A DNA stretch of 64,000 bases from UBA12202 sp002691725. Lineage in GTDB: Bacteria; Pseudomonadota; Alphaproteobacteria; Puniceispirillales; UBA1172. A program made the translations under genes and the position numbers. The notes below the pieces were generated by a model that did no database searches, was not told the DNA's origin, and saw nothing but the letters and a program-made list of their open reading frames with translations. Positions 46,209 to 54,816 of this stretch are shown in pieces (the stretch's first letter is position 1; every line of letters starts with the position of its first letter). The stretch lies in assembly GCA_965660675.1 (NCBI GenBank), contig CBFIAU010000007.1, positions 75,948-139,947 of the forward strand, read 5' to 3'.

Positions 46209-47576
46209 CTATGCCCATAAAAACCGCGCTCCATAAAACCGCGCGCCATAAAATCGCTTTTCAAGCATATCTGGCTTGTTATTACTATCATAGACAATAT
46301 CAATATCTTTTAAATGGGGAAATATGAACCCTTCGTCAAGGTCAAGACCGTGCTTAACATCAAGATTCTTTGTATCTGTGTCAATAAGTACAGGCAATGA
46401 CCAGAATATCCGCGCCATGACCTGTGGCCAATCCTGAACATCTGATAAAATAGTCCGTATTTTAGCAAATCGCTCAGCCCCTATCGCTTCCACCTGAACC
46501 GAGTGCGGATAGCTGATGCGCCAGCGGTTATCAAATACCCCTTGACCTGATGGCAAGTTAATGGCGGGGATATTGGCCTCAGGCTCACGGCAGATGATAA
46601 TCTGATCAGGGTTTTGCGTATGCCAGCGCCACTCACAACCACCAAGCGTTGCCTCACCACCAGCATGAAGGCGGTCACGCAGAATAGCTAAAGCTTGATC
46701 AGACACCGGATACGGTTTTACCGACATATGGCGCAGAATATGGCTAGCAATTAGGGTAAACCCTTGCATTGAGATGACGTCTTTTGCCATGGCGGCAAAG
46801 CCAAGAGGATGGATAGAAAACTGACTTGGGCTGGTGGCCTTGACCGCCACATCAATCTGTTTGATCAAGCGTGATGAAAGTTGGCTTAACTTTGCTAATT
46901 GCTGATCACTGACACCTGATTTGGCGCGAGCATGTCTATCCGCGCGCAGTCGCGGACGCTGATAGCGTTCATCAAGATTGGTTGGATCAACCACTGGAGT
47001 AAATCCAGCCGCCTCAGCCGCTTCGGCTAGCTCTGACTTGGTGAAATTAAGGCAGGGTCTGATCAGCCGCACGCCCAAATATCCTGTCTCAAGCTTCATC
47101 GCCGCTAATCCGCGCAAGCCAGAGCCTTTCGCCAGTCGCATTTCAACCGTCTCCAATTGATCATCGAGATGATGCGCCGTCATCAAAACCGCATCATGTT
47201 TCATCGCTTCCGCCGTCAGGCATTGATAGCGATGTTGGCGCGCCCATTCAGATACGCCATGCGTCGGGGGTTTATCAGGTATGGCCACGCGCCTGGCCGT
47301 AATCCCTGCCGATACCAGCATGTTTTCAACATATTTTGCCTCAGCCGCCGCCTCCGCCCTGAGGCCATGATCAATAATGATTGCTCTCACCAAAGGAATG
47401 TCGTTTTGGTGATGCGACGCGGCAAGCGCATGACGCCATGACTGGATTAACGCGACCAGACCTAAACTATCCGCACCTCCAGACACAGCCAGCATAATAG
47501 CACGGCTTGATTGGGGCAGTTGCCGTTCCGCCATCACCCTGGCAAAGCGGCGACACAAGTCCGGGTTAGGCTTCAC
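46209..47576 (-). CDS. tilS: tRNA(Ile)-lysidine synthetase TilS
   Basis: A 455-aa N-type ATP pyrophosphatase that makes lysidine at C34 of tRNA-Ile(CAU). The PP-loop SGGADS is at 32-37, with HHLDDQLETVEMR and SGLRGLAAM typical. Start choice is uncertain: TTG 47603, GTG 47576 (used; homologous region complete) or ATG 47534. The last residues are a repeat-derived tail, FYGARFYGARFLWA, where the third repeat copy is frameshifted by one extra T and ends the protein. Confidence 0.9.
   Translation of the reverse strand: MKPNPDLCRRFARVMAERQLPQSSRAIMLAVSGGADSLGLVALIQSWRHALAASHHQNDIPLVRAIIIDHGLRAEAAAEAKYVENMLVSAGITARRVAIPDKPPTHGVSEWARQHRYQCLTAEAMKHDAVLMTAHHLDDQLETVEMRLAKGSGLRGLAAMKLETGYLGVRLIRPCLNFTKSELAEAAEAAGFTPVVDPTNLDERYQRPRLRADRHARAKSGVSDQQLAKLSQLSSRLIKQIDVAVKATSPSQFSIHPLGFAAMAKDVISMQGFTLIASHILRHMSVKPYPVSDQALAILRDRLHAGGEATLGGCEWRWHTQNPDQIIICREPEANIPAINLPSGQGVFDNRWRISYPHSVQVEAIGAERFAKIRTILSDVQDWPQVMARIFWSLPVLIDTDTKNLDVKHGLDLDEGFIFPHLKDIDIVYDSNNKPDMLEKRFYGARFYGARFLWA
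46213..46255 (-). repeat. 15-bp tandem repeat at the end of tilS
   Basis: On the minus strand three successive units of the type CGCGGTTTTATGGAG end the gene. The first two keep the frame (RFYGA twice). The last has TTTTT instead of TTTT, which moves the frame onto a TAG. With four T the frame would run about 11 codons further. Confidence 0.75.
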
Positions 47577-48726
47577 ACCCTGTTTTATCCTTAAGTTTAG
47601 CAAGTCGCGTTGTCAATTTCTGGGGTGGGTCTTCAACCGCACGCAGTAATTTTTCAAAGAAATCACAGGCATCTGCTTTTGGTCGTGTCACCGAAAATGA
47701 TTCGGCAATCCACATTAAGACTTCAATCCGGCGCGGATCTTCTGGCCATGTTTGGATAAAATCTAGCATGGTTTGCAAAGACCGCTGATGCTCGCCTTGG
47801 ACAAATTGAACGCGCCCAATCCAGAAATTCACATCTGCCGAAAGATCACTTTCTGGGTAACTATTATTAAACTCAATCAACGCTGCTTCCGCCTCACCCA
47901 ACTGATTTTGGTGCATCAGGTTCTTGGCAAACTCATATTGCTCAATCTCTGTTCCTTCTGGCAAAAGCGATGGCAGTGTAGGTTCAGGTGAAGTCACATC
48001 AAGTGTTGTCTCAGGTGGGTTAGCGGCACCAGTCGTTTGACTATCAGCACCGTCTTCGAGTTGCGATTTAGGTAACACCCATGCCGAATTATCACTATTA
48101 TCTGGCGCTGTTGATGTGGCGGCGGATGATTCTGGCGCAGCAGCATTGGCACTGTTTGATAAGGCTGATGAGCCATCTTGTGGCACCGCTGTACTATCCA
48201 GACCTGCGGATAGCCGCAACAGACTTTGAATCTTGGCTTCAAGCTGAAGAATCCGAAACTCATTATCAGCCGCAAGTTGAAGGGTTTTTTGAATTTTATT
48301 ATTTAACGAAATAAGCTCATTAGACAAATTATTGATGTTATTTAGCTTTTCATCGACACGCCGCAAGACGTCTTCTGCAGCACTTCCAGATTCTAAATTT
48401 TGACGTAAATCAAATAAATCATTTTCAACTCTGGCGTTAAGGTCTCGCAATGTGTTTTCAATGGCAATAATCCGCAACTGCATATCACCAAGCGTTGATT
48501 GATCAACCTGAGCATTGGCGATTGGTGTTTGTAATGCCGTCAGCATTAGTATCATAGTACCATACCCCCCCACAGCCTTGATGAGAGGTCTTACAGGTTT
48601 GATAACTGACTGCATAATTGACTGCATAATTGACCGGAAGATGACTGATTGGGAGATATCACTTAGTCGGGTCACGTTGGCTATCACAAAAGAGTTAGAG
48701 TAAATAGGGTTCTTCATCATGATCAT
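47566..48726 (-). CDS. cpoB: Tol-Pal system protein CpoB (YbgF)
   Basis: A 386-aa periplasmic protein: a signal sequence ending IANA-Q, a coiled coil (about residues 80-175, the trimerisation region), a Ser/Ala/Pro linker and C-terminal TPR repeats (YEFAKNLMHQNQLGEAEAAL). It couples Tol energy to PBP1B activity in E. coli. The N-terminus before the signal core is unusually long (about 70 residues); later Met codons at 48627 or 48615 would give a normal signal peptide but lack a ribosome-binding site. A 12-bp duplication (48608-48631) lies there. Confidence 0.87.
   Translation of the reverse strand: MIMMKNPIYSNSFVIANVTRLSDISQSVIFRSIMQSIMQSVIKPVRPLIKAVGGYGTMILMLTALQTPIANAQVDQSTLGDMQLRIIAIENTLRDLNARVENDLFDLRQNLESGSAAEDVLRRVDEKLNNINNLSNELISLNNKIQKTLQLAADNEFRILQLEAKIQSLLRLSAGLDSTAVPQDGSSALSNSANAAAPESSAATSTAPDNSDNSAWVLPKSQLEDGADSQTTGAANPPETTLDVTSPEPTLPSLLPEGTEIEQYEFAKNLMHQNQLGEAEAALIEFNNSYPESDLSADVNFWIGRVQFVQGEHQRSLQTMLDFIQTWPEDPRRIEVLMWIAESFSVTRPKADACDFFEKLLRAVEDPPQKLTTRLAKLKDKTGCEA
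48608..48631 (-). repeat. two 12-bp tandem units in the cpoB leader
   Basis: GACTGCATAATT (plus-strand reading) occurs twice head to tail and encodes the residues SIMQ twice near the N-terminus of CpoB. It is in-frame. Confidence 0.75.
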
Positions 48727-48794
48727 TAAAATCTCACGCTAGATCAGGTTCTGTATTAGATTTTATTGAATTAATTAGACCAAATTAAGGCAAA

Positions 48795-48824
48795 AAAAAA
48801 CCCGATTAGATCATCGGGTTTTTT
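48795..48824 (-). terminator. Rho-independent terminator after pal (works on both strands)
   Basis: AAAAAACCCGAT (48795-48806), loop TAGATC and ATCGGGTTTTTT (48813-48824). The stem is followed by a T-run on either strand. It begins 19 nt past the pal stop and lies before cpoB, so tol-pal transcripts should end here and cpoB needs its own promoter or readthrough. Confidence 0.85.
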
Positions 48825-48842
48825 AAAAAATTTGTTCAGTAA

Positions 48843-49370
48843 CTAGTTAATAATGCTAACCGCACGACGATTATATTTCCATGCTTGCTCATTCGAGCCA
48901 ATAACAGCAGGACGCTCTTTGCCATAAGAAATGATTTTAATCCGTGCAGGATTAATACCCTGTGAGACTAAATAATCTCTAGTAGCGGCGGCACGGCTCT
49001 CACCAAGGGCAAGGTTATACTCGCGTGTTCCACGCTCATCACAATGGCCTTCGATGGTTATACGCACCGATGGATTAGATGAAAGGAAAGTTACCTGTTT
49101 TCCAAGTGTTGATTTAGCCTCAGATGTTAATTCATAACTATCAAAATCAAAATGAACACGATCACCAATACTAATCAATTCTTCACTAATGGTCATTTCT
49201 TCCGATGTATCTGATGTATCTGACGCGTCAGAACCCGAAGATGCGGTTGATTCAGATGTTGAAGATCCCGAAGCAGCCGTTCCTGCAACATCGCCAGTAG
49301 CATTAGGTGCAGTTTCGCAAGCGGCAAGTAGGAAAATCGCTGCTAGCAATGATGATAAACGAAGGAACAT
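48843..49370 (-). CDS. pal: peptidoglycan-associated lipoprotein Pal
   Basis: A 175-aa outer-membrane lipoprotein. The signal peptide ends LLAAC (Cys18), then a Ser/Thr/Asp linker and an OmpA-like peptidoglycan-binding domain with IEGHCDERGTREYN and the C-terminal SYGKERP. It anchors the outer membrane during constriction with TolB. ATG 49370 has AGGAG (49378-49382) in front; the open frame further upstream is not used. Confidence 0.95.
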   Translation of the reverse strand: MFLRLSSLLAAIFLLAACETAPNATGDVAGTAASGSSTSESTASSGSDASDTSDTSEEMTISEELISIGDRVHFDFDSYELTSEAKSTLGKQVTFLSSNPSVRITIEGHCDERGTREYNLALGESRAAATRDYLVSQGINPARIKIISYGKERPAVIGSNEQAWKYNRRAVSIIN

Positions 49371-49388
49371 AAAATATCTCCTGATGTA

Positions 49389-49405
49389 ATCCGCAAAACA
49401 CGGAT
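49389..49405 (-). promoter_or_regulatory. small hairpin in the pal leader
   Basis: ATCCG and CGGAT flank a 7-nt loop directly upstream of the pal ribosome-binding site (minus strand). It could influence translation of pal. Confidence 0.35.
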
Positions 49406-49438
49406 AATTAGTTGTTTTTTTACTTACCCTAAAACTCA

Positions 49439-49452
49439 ATGTTGTACAACAT
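49439..49452. promoter_or_regulatory. perfect 14-bp palindrome upstream of pal
   Basis: ATGTTGTACAACAT, a perfect dyad, lies 69 bp upstream of the pal start in the 167-bp tolB-pal gap. Its symmetry and position suggest a dimeric regulator site; which regulator is unknown. Confidence 0.4.
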
Positions 49453-49537
49453 AATACCCTAAAAAAATGACAAAGAGAAGATATTAATACAAAACCGTTT
49501 TATTCAGTGTGTATATCACGCTCACAGTGATTGATTG

Positions 49538-50902
49538 TTAAGGCAAAAATGGTGACCAGGCAGGGTCTGATGCGCCTTCGGGTGTAATAATCCGGCGCTC
49601 ATTAAAGCCTGTGATATCAATGCGATATAGATAGCTTTCACCACCTGACCCATCTGAATTTGTTGGATTTTGCTTAAAATACATCAGAACACGGCCATTC
49701 GGTGCCCATGTTGGCGCCTCAACCAGAAAGCCTTTGGCGAGCAGGCGCTCACCTGTTCCATCGGCATTCATAATACCGATGTAGAATTGCCCTCGCAACA
49801 TTTTGGTGAAGGCGATAATATCACCGCGCGGCGACCAAACAGGTGTTGCATAACGGCCTTTGCCGCGACTAAGACGGCGAACATTACTGCCATCGCTGTT
49901 CATAATATAGAGTTGTTGGCTACCCGAACGGTCAGAATTAAAGACAATCTGGCCATCATTTGGCGAATAAGATGGGGATGTATCAATAAATGGCGTATTC
50001 GTTAGCTGGGTGATCTGCCGTGTCGATAAATCCATCGCATAGATATTAGTTACCCCACTGCGCGCCAAGCTCATAATAAGGGATTTGCCCGAATAGGAAA
50101 AGCGCGGCGCAAAGCTCATCCCCGGAAACGACCCCAGCAATTCTGAGTTAGCCGATTGGATATCCAACAAATAGACATTAGGCTCATCATTGAAATAATT
50201 CAGATAAGCAATTTCTTGCACTGTTTGTGAAAACCTCGGCGTCAGCACCAGCGATGAGCCGTCGGTTAAGAAAATATGGTTATGACCATCTTGATCCATA
50301 ATGGCGAGCCGCTTAATGCGCTTTGCCGCAGGCCCACTTTCCGCAACATAGACGATTCGGGTATCGAAATAGCCATCATCACCTGTCCATTTTTTATAAA
50401 CAACATCAGCGATTTGATGCGAGATCCGGCGCTTTCCCTTCTCAGACACGCTGCCTGATCCTGCGGCAATCAGCTCCGACCGTAAAACATCCCAGAGATA
50501 GAACTCTACCTCAATCATACTGGCGTCATTGTAAAAGGCTTTGCCAATGAGCAAGGCGCTAGCACCAATAGGCCGCCAATCAGCAAAATCTGGCCTTTCC
50601 GTCACATCACTTGGCGGATCAAAAAATGCCGCTTGTGATAATGGCCGAAATAATCCTGACCCTTCTAAATCATTTGATATAATTGATGCGATCTCACGGC
50701 CAATGTCGGTGGCCTCACCATCAGGGCCAATAAAATCCGTAATCGCAATGGGAGTAGGCTCAACATTACCCTCAGTGATCGTAATGACATCAGTGTCTGC
50801 TTGAGCAAATGCAGATGATATCGATAACGCCAAAACAGCCATTAGCATGCCTAAAGTTCTGGCGAATATGGACACAAGTTTAATATACGACACTAAAATC
50901 AT
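49538..50902 (-). CDS. tolB: Tol-Pal translocation protein TolB
   Basis: A 454-aa periplasmic beta-propeller protein that links TolA and Pal. The signal peptide ends AFA-Q; an N-terminal alpha/beta domain precedes six WD-like repeats (SPNDGQIVFNSDRSG, SPRGDIIAF and others). ATG 50902 is used since AAAGGA precedes it; an ATG at 50932 overlapping the tolA stop is the alternative. Confidence 0.95.
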   Translation of the reverse strand: MILVSYIKLVSIFARTLGMLMAVLALSISSAFAQADTDVITITEGNVEPTPIAITDFIGPDGEATDIGREIASIISNDLEGSGLFRPLSQAAFFDPPSDVTERPDFADWRPIGASALLIGKAFYNDASMIEVEFYLWDVLRSELIAAGSGSVSEKGKRRISHQIADVVYKKWTGDDGYFDTRIVYVAESGPAAKRIKRLAIMDQDGHNHIFLTDGSSLVLTPRFSQTVQEIAYLNYFNDEPNVYLLDIQSANSELLGSFPGMSFAPRFSYSGKSLIMSLARSGVTNIYAMDLSTRQITQLTNTPFIDTSPSYSPNDGQIVFNSDRSGSQQLYIMNSDGSNVRRLSRGKGRYATPVWSPRGDIIAFTKMLRGQFYIGIMNADGTGERLLAKGFLVEAPTWAPNGRVLMYFKQNPTNSDGSGGESYLYRIDITGFNERRIITPEGASDPAWSPFLP

Positions 50903-50931
50903 CTCTAATCCTTTTATATCTTTGCTTTTCA

Positions 50932-52041
50932 TTATGTCAAAAATCCTCCTGGATCAAATCGAAACGGCAATGTCTTCCATTTCTCATACTGCTCAGGTGG
51001 AAGCGGTGGAATAAGTGGACTACACTCTTTGAACGCCCGTTCTACCGCATTTGCCGCCAACTCAAACTTCTTATCTGCGGTGTAACGAGCCTCATCCACA
51101 AACTTCACCCTTATCACCTCACCGTCCTCATTAAAATCGACAATTATGTCAACAATAAGAGCATTTGCGCCTTCAATCGTAGAAGGTGGATTCCAGCATG
51201 GCTGAATAGCAGCTTTCAGCAAAGTCACAATATCTGCCCCTAATGGCCCATCACTCTTATTATTGGTATTGAGCGCTTGGCCTGCATTATCACGCAAGGT
51301 TTCATTGAGTAAATCAGCTAACTGCTGATTAGTTTTGGTATCTTCGGGCTCATCTTGCTTTTTATTTTTTTCGTCCTGGTCTTCGGGCTTTTGCTGACGC
51401 TGAGCGTCATCTATGAGATTCTGAACCTGCAAGCCAATCTCATTCTGAGACGATGACTTGTTTTGATCATTCGTCAGATAAGACGCAATATCATCGGTAT
51501 TAACCTTTGGCTGCTTTTTCGGTGGCGCCTCAACCACTTTGGTTTCCTTGGGTTTTGCTTTTGGTGGCGGCACGGGCGCGGGTGCTACGTTGGATTCTTG
51601 CGGCGCTACTTTCGGCTGTGGCGGCGGCACATCCTCATCTTCGGGCGTAACATTGAGCGCCACAGCTTCATCTTTCGGCTGATCTTCGGGCAGCGGAACT
51701 TCAACAGGCTCCGGTTTTTTAGGCTGCTCGGCTTCTGGCTTTGGTGGAGGCGGTGTTGGCGGTGGCGGAGGTGCTGGGGCAGCCGCCGCAGGAGGCGGAG
51801 TATTATCACTAACCTGCTGATTAACCTCATCTTTTGCGCTATTGTCTTTGGTTTGCCCGGGCAGACCCTCATCAAGATTAGTCACCGGCACAATATCAAC
51901 AATTTCCGCTGTCAGGGTTGGTATCTGATCTAATGGCGATTTCGAGAAAAAGGGTAAAGTGCCGACAAATATTGCCGACACCGAAATATGGAGCAACGCC
52001 GAATAGAAAAATGATGAGCGAAAATGAACAGCTTCACGCAT
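50932..52041 (-). CDS. tolA: cell envelope integrity protein TolA
   Basis: A 369-aa inner-membrane protein: one N-terminal membrane segment (about 9-29), a long Pro/Lys/Glu-rich region (about 75-190) instead of the Ala/Lys helix of E. coli, a charged helix and a C-terminal TolA/TonB-like domain ending in GGFLT. It transmits proton-motive energy from TolQR to the outer membrane. tolR ends 5 bp before it. Confidence 0.9.
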   Translation of the reverse strand: MREAVHFRSSFFYSALLHISVSAIFVGTLPFFSKSPLDQIPTLTAEIVDIVPVTNLDEGLPGQTKDNSAKDEVNQQVSDNTPPPAAAAPAPPPPPTPPPPKPEAEQPKKPEPVEVPLPEDQPKDEAVALNVTPEDEDVPPPQPKVAPQESNVAPAPVPPPKAKPKETKVVEAPPKKQPKVNTDDIASYLTNDQNKSSSQNEIGLQVQNLIDDAQRQQKPEDQDEKNKKQDEPEDTKTNQQLADLLNETLRDNAGQALNTNNKSDGPLGADIVTLLKAAIQPCWNPPSTIEGANALIVDIIVDFNEDGEVIRVKFVDEARYTADKKFELAANAVERAFKECSPLIPPLPPEQYEKWKTLPFRFDPGGFLT

Positions 52042-52046
52042 TGTTT

Positions 52047-52490
52047 TCAGGACTCATCCGCTAATTTCGTCACCAGCTTGACTTGCGCTATGCCAGAAGA
52101 TTTAATCATATCCATAACACCTATCACCGTCCCGTATGAAACATCGCTGTCGCCACGGACATAGACCTCAACCACTGGGTTTTCGATAATAATAGCCTTC
52201 AGTCTTGCCACTAATACATCAGCATCCATCGGCTTTTTCTGGAGACTCACCGTGCCGTCTTCCTGCACCGTGATTACCAGAGGGGCTTGATCATCACTGA
52301 GCGTATCGCTGGCCTTGGTTTCAGGCAACTCAACCGGAATCCCGACTGTCAATAATGGTGCGGTTACCATAAAAACAATTAACAACACCAACATCACATC
52401 AACAAATGGCGTGACGTTAATCTCATTCATCGGGGGTTTTCTGCGGCGCGAGCCTCGCATCCCTTTGCGGCCACTTATCTGCATGCCCAT
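52047..52490 (-). CDS. tolR: biopolymer transport protein TolR
   Basis: A 147-aa ExbD/TolR protein with one membrane segment. The motif NEINVTPFVDVMLVLLIVFM includes the membrane Asp used for proton coupling. A short periplasmic domain follows. Its ribosome-binding site AAGGA lies in the end of tolQ. Confidence 0.95.
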   Translation of the reverse strand: MGMQISGRKGMRGSRRRKPPMNEINVTPFVDVMLVLLIVFMVTAPLLTVGIPVELPETKASDTLSDDQAPLVITVQEDGTVSLQKKPMDADVLVARLKAIIIENPVVEVYVRGDSDVSYGTVIGVMDMIKSSGIAQVKLVTKLADES

Positions 52491-52495
52491 AACGC

Positions 52496-53206
52496 TTATC
52501 CTTCTTCAAGCTGACGGCTTAACATGGTCGAAAACTCATTCGAAAATCTGTCCACCCGTGACCCTAAAGCATCTATATGAGCGTTGAAACGGTTATAGGC
52601 GACAACCGCTGGTATAGCTGCCACAAGACCAAGGGCAGTCGCAAACAGTGCCTCCGCGATCCCCGGGGCAACAACCGCAAGACTGGTATTCTTTGATATG
52701 GCAATGGCCTGAAATGAGTTCATGATCCCCCATACGGTTCCAAACAATCCAACAAACGGGGCAACCGAACCGACTGAGGCAAGAAACGTCATGCCCTTTT
52801 CCATGCCTTCCATTTCGCGTGAAATGGTGACTTCCATATTTCGGTCAATGCGGTTGCTTGATGAAACAATTTGTCCAGGTGGGCGGATAGCCTTTCCGCT
52901 AGCCCGCCGCCATTCGCGCATTGCCGCAACAAAGACCCGTGCCATAACGCCGTCAGGCTGACCACCTAGCCGATCATAAATGCGGTCAATATGTTCACCT
53001 GACCAGAACAGATCCTCAAACTCATCGGCGAGAGCATTTTGTTGGCGCAATGCCCTGACTTTATCAATGATAATCGACCAGCTCCATAGCGAGGCTACGA
53101 TTAGCAATAAAATGACCAATTTGACAATAATATCAGCCTGTAAAAACAGACCCCAGATGGATAATTCCTGATCCGATAAAACAAGGTTAGTGGTTTCAGT
53201 AGCCAT
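52496..53206 (-). CDS. tolQ: biopolymer transport protein TolQ
   Basis: A 236-aa MotA/TolQ/ExbB protein with three membrane segments (about 16-38, 136-160 and 172-195). The family region GLFGTVWGIMNSF and the GIAEALFATALGLVAAIPAV stretch are clear. It forms the proton channel of the Tol system with TolR. GAGGAAG precedes the ATG. Confidence 0.96.
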   Translation of the reverse strand: MATETTNLVLSDQELSIWGLFLQADIIVKLVILLLIVASLWSWSIIIDKVRALRQQNALADEFEDLFWSGEHIDRIYDRLGGQPDGVMARVFVAAMREWRRASGKAIRPPGQIVSSSNRIDRNMEVTISREMEGMEKGMTFLASVGSVAPFVGLFGTVWGIMNSFQAIAISKNTSLAVVAPGIAEALFATALGLVAAIPAVVAYNRFNAHIDALGSRVDRFSNEFSTMLSRQLEEG

Positions 53207-53243
53207 TATCTTCCTCTATTACGAAATGGGAGCTATGCTCCAG

Positions 53244-53777
53244 CTATTGGGTTATGCCATGATTTTGTGGCGGCATGGTGGCAAGGATTTTATTTTTAAC
53301 ATCTTTATCAAGACGGACAGGCCGCCCTGACAATGTTGCGCTGTTGTGGTTTTCTTTTGAGGCATTTTCTTCTGGTAAATTAGATTTTTGTAATTTTGCA
53401 TATACCACTTTTACCTCACATGTTGCCAAATTAATGCCTGAATCTGACATGATGAGTTGCCTCAGAACAATCTGCACCCCCGTCAGCTTTGCTGTGGTTG
53501 AAACAACTTTAAGCAAATCGCCCAGCCGCGCCGGCTGATGATATTGAATATTAACACTGGCAACAACAAAGGCGTAGCCATTGGCAAGGCGTGAGCGCTG
53601 ATCAATGTCCAGAAGCGCAAATCCTGCACTGCGCGCGCGTTCTGCATAGGCCAGATAATTCGCATGATAAACAACGCCGCCTGCATCGGTATCTTCGTAT
53701 TGCACTTTCAGGGGATAGATATGGCTGCCTTGATCAAACCAGCCATCTAGCGAAACACCATAAATATTAGTCATCAT
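53244..53777 (-). CDS. ybgC: acyl-CoA thioesterase YbgC, tol-pal associated
   Basis: A 177-aa hot-dog fold thioesterase of the 4-hydroxybenzoyl-CoA thioesterase family, with YEDTDAGGVVYHANYLAYAERAR containing the catalytic Asp. The C-terminus is longer than usual by about 30 residues of polar sequence. No good ribosome-binding site; start set to the first ATG after the ruvB stop region (53777). Confidence 0.9.
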   Translation of the reverse strand: MMTNIYGVSLDGWFDQGSHIYPLKVQYEDTDAGGVVYHANYLAYAERARSAGFALLDIDQRSRLANGYAFVVASVNIQYHQPARLGDLLKVVSTTAKLTGVQIVLRQLIMSDSGINLATCEVKVVYAKLQKSNLPEENASKENHNSATLSGRPVRLDKDVKNKILATMPPQNHGITQ

Positions 53778-54816
53778 CGGCAGCCGCAATCATTGTATCA
53801 ATTAAATCTAGCTGTGCCCCTTTCGGTGGCGTCAGCCCGATATAACTCCACCCTGCATGCGACAGGCAGCGGCCGCGCGGTGTTCGCATAATCAACCCTG
53901 TCTGCATCAAATAAGGCTCTATAACCTCCTCTAAGACATCACGCTGTTCGGCAAGGATGGCGGCCAGCGTTTCCACACCAACAGGGCCGCCTCCATAATG
54001 TTCCGCCATGCCGTTCAAATAGCGTCTATCCATGGCATCAAGACCTGACGCATCCACATCAAGCGATAATAGCGCCTGATCTGCTATGCTCTGATCAACC
54101 AGCTCAACCGCATTAATCATCGCAATATCACGAACTCGCCTAAGCAAACGGCCAGCAATACGCGGTGTCCCGCGTGACCGCCGAGCAATTTCCAGCGCGC
54201 CATCAACAGCAAGCGGCATATTTAATTTGCCCGCAAGCCGCATCAAAATCGTTTGCAAATCATGCTCTGAATAAAACTCCATCCGCATCTGAATACCAAA
54301 GCGATCACGCAGCGGTGTCGTTAAAAGCCCTGATCGTGTCGTTGCCCCAACCAGCGTAAAGGGCGGTAAATCAATGCGAACAGAGCGTGCCGATGGCCCT
54401 TCGCCAATGATCAAATCCAGCTGAAAATCTTCCATCGCAGGATAAAGCACTTCTTCGACAGCAGGATTAAGGCGGTGAATCTCATCAATGAACAATACAT
54501 CACGCGGCTGTAAATTGGTCAGCAATGCCGCCAGATCACCTGCCCGTGAAATCACTGGCCCAGACGTTGCCCTGAACCCGACTTTCAGCTCATGTGAAAT
54601 AATTTGTGCCAAGGTCGTTTTGCCAAGCCCCGGCGGGCCATGAAGCAAAGCATGATCCATGGCCTCACCGCGCATCCCTGCCGCCTGGATAAAGGTTTCC
54701 AGATTACCAAGTCCAGCTGGCTGGCCAATAAAATTACGCAATGAGGATGGCCGAAGCGTATCATCACCATTTTGCGCCTCTTTACTGACCAGCCGGTTTG
54801 TATCTTCTGTTGTCAC
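53767..54816 (-). CDS. ruvB: Holliday junction helicase motor RuvB
   Basis: A 349-aa AAA+ ATPase driving branch migration with RuvA. Walker A GPPGLGKTT, Walker B LFIDEIHRLNPAVEE, sensor ATTRSGLLTTPLRDRFG and the C-terminal winged-helix domain are present. It overlaps ruvA by 4 nt. Confidence 0.97.
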   Translation of the reverse strand: MTTEDTNRLVSKEAQNGDDTLRPSSLRNFIGQPAGLGNLETFIQAAGMRGEAMDHALLHGPPGLGKTTLAQIISHELKVGFRATSGPVISRAGDLAALLTNLQPRDVLFIDEIHRLNPAVEEVLYPAMEDFQLDLIIGEGPSARSVRIDLPPFTLVGATTRSGLLTTPLRDRFGIQMRMEFYSEHDLQTILMRLAGKLNMPLAVDGALEIARRSRGTPRIAGRLLRRVRDIAMINAVELVDQSIADQALLSLDVDASGLDAMDRRYLNGMAEHYGGGPVGVETLAAILAEQRDVLEEVIEPYLMQTGLIMRTPRGRCLSHAGWSYIGLTPPKGAQLDLIDTMIAAADDD

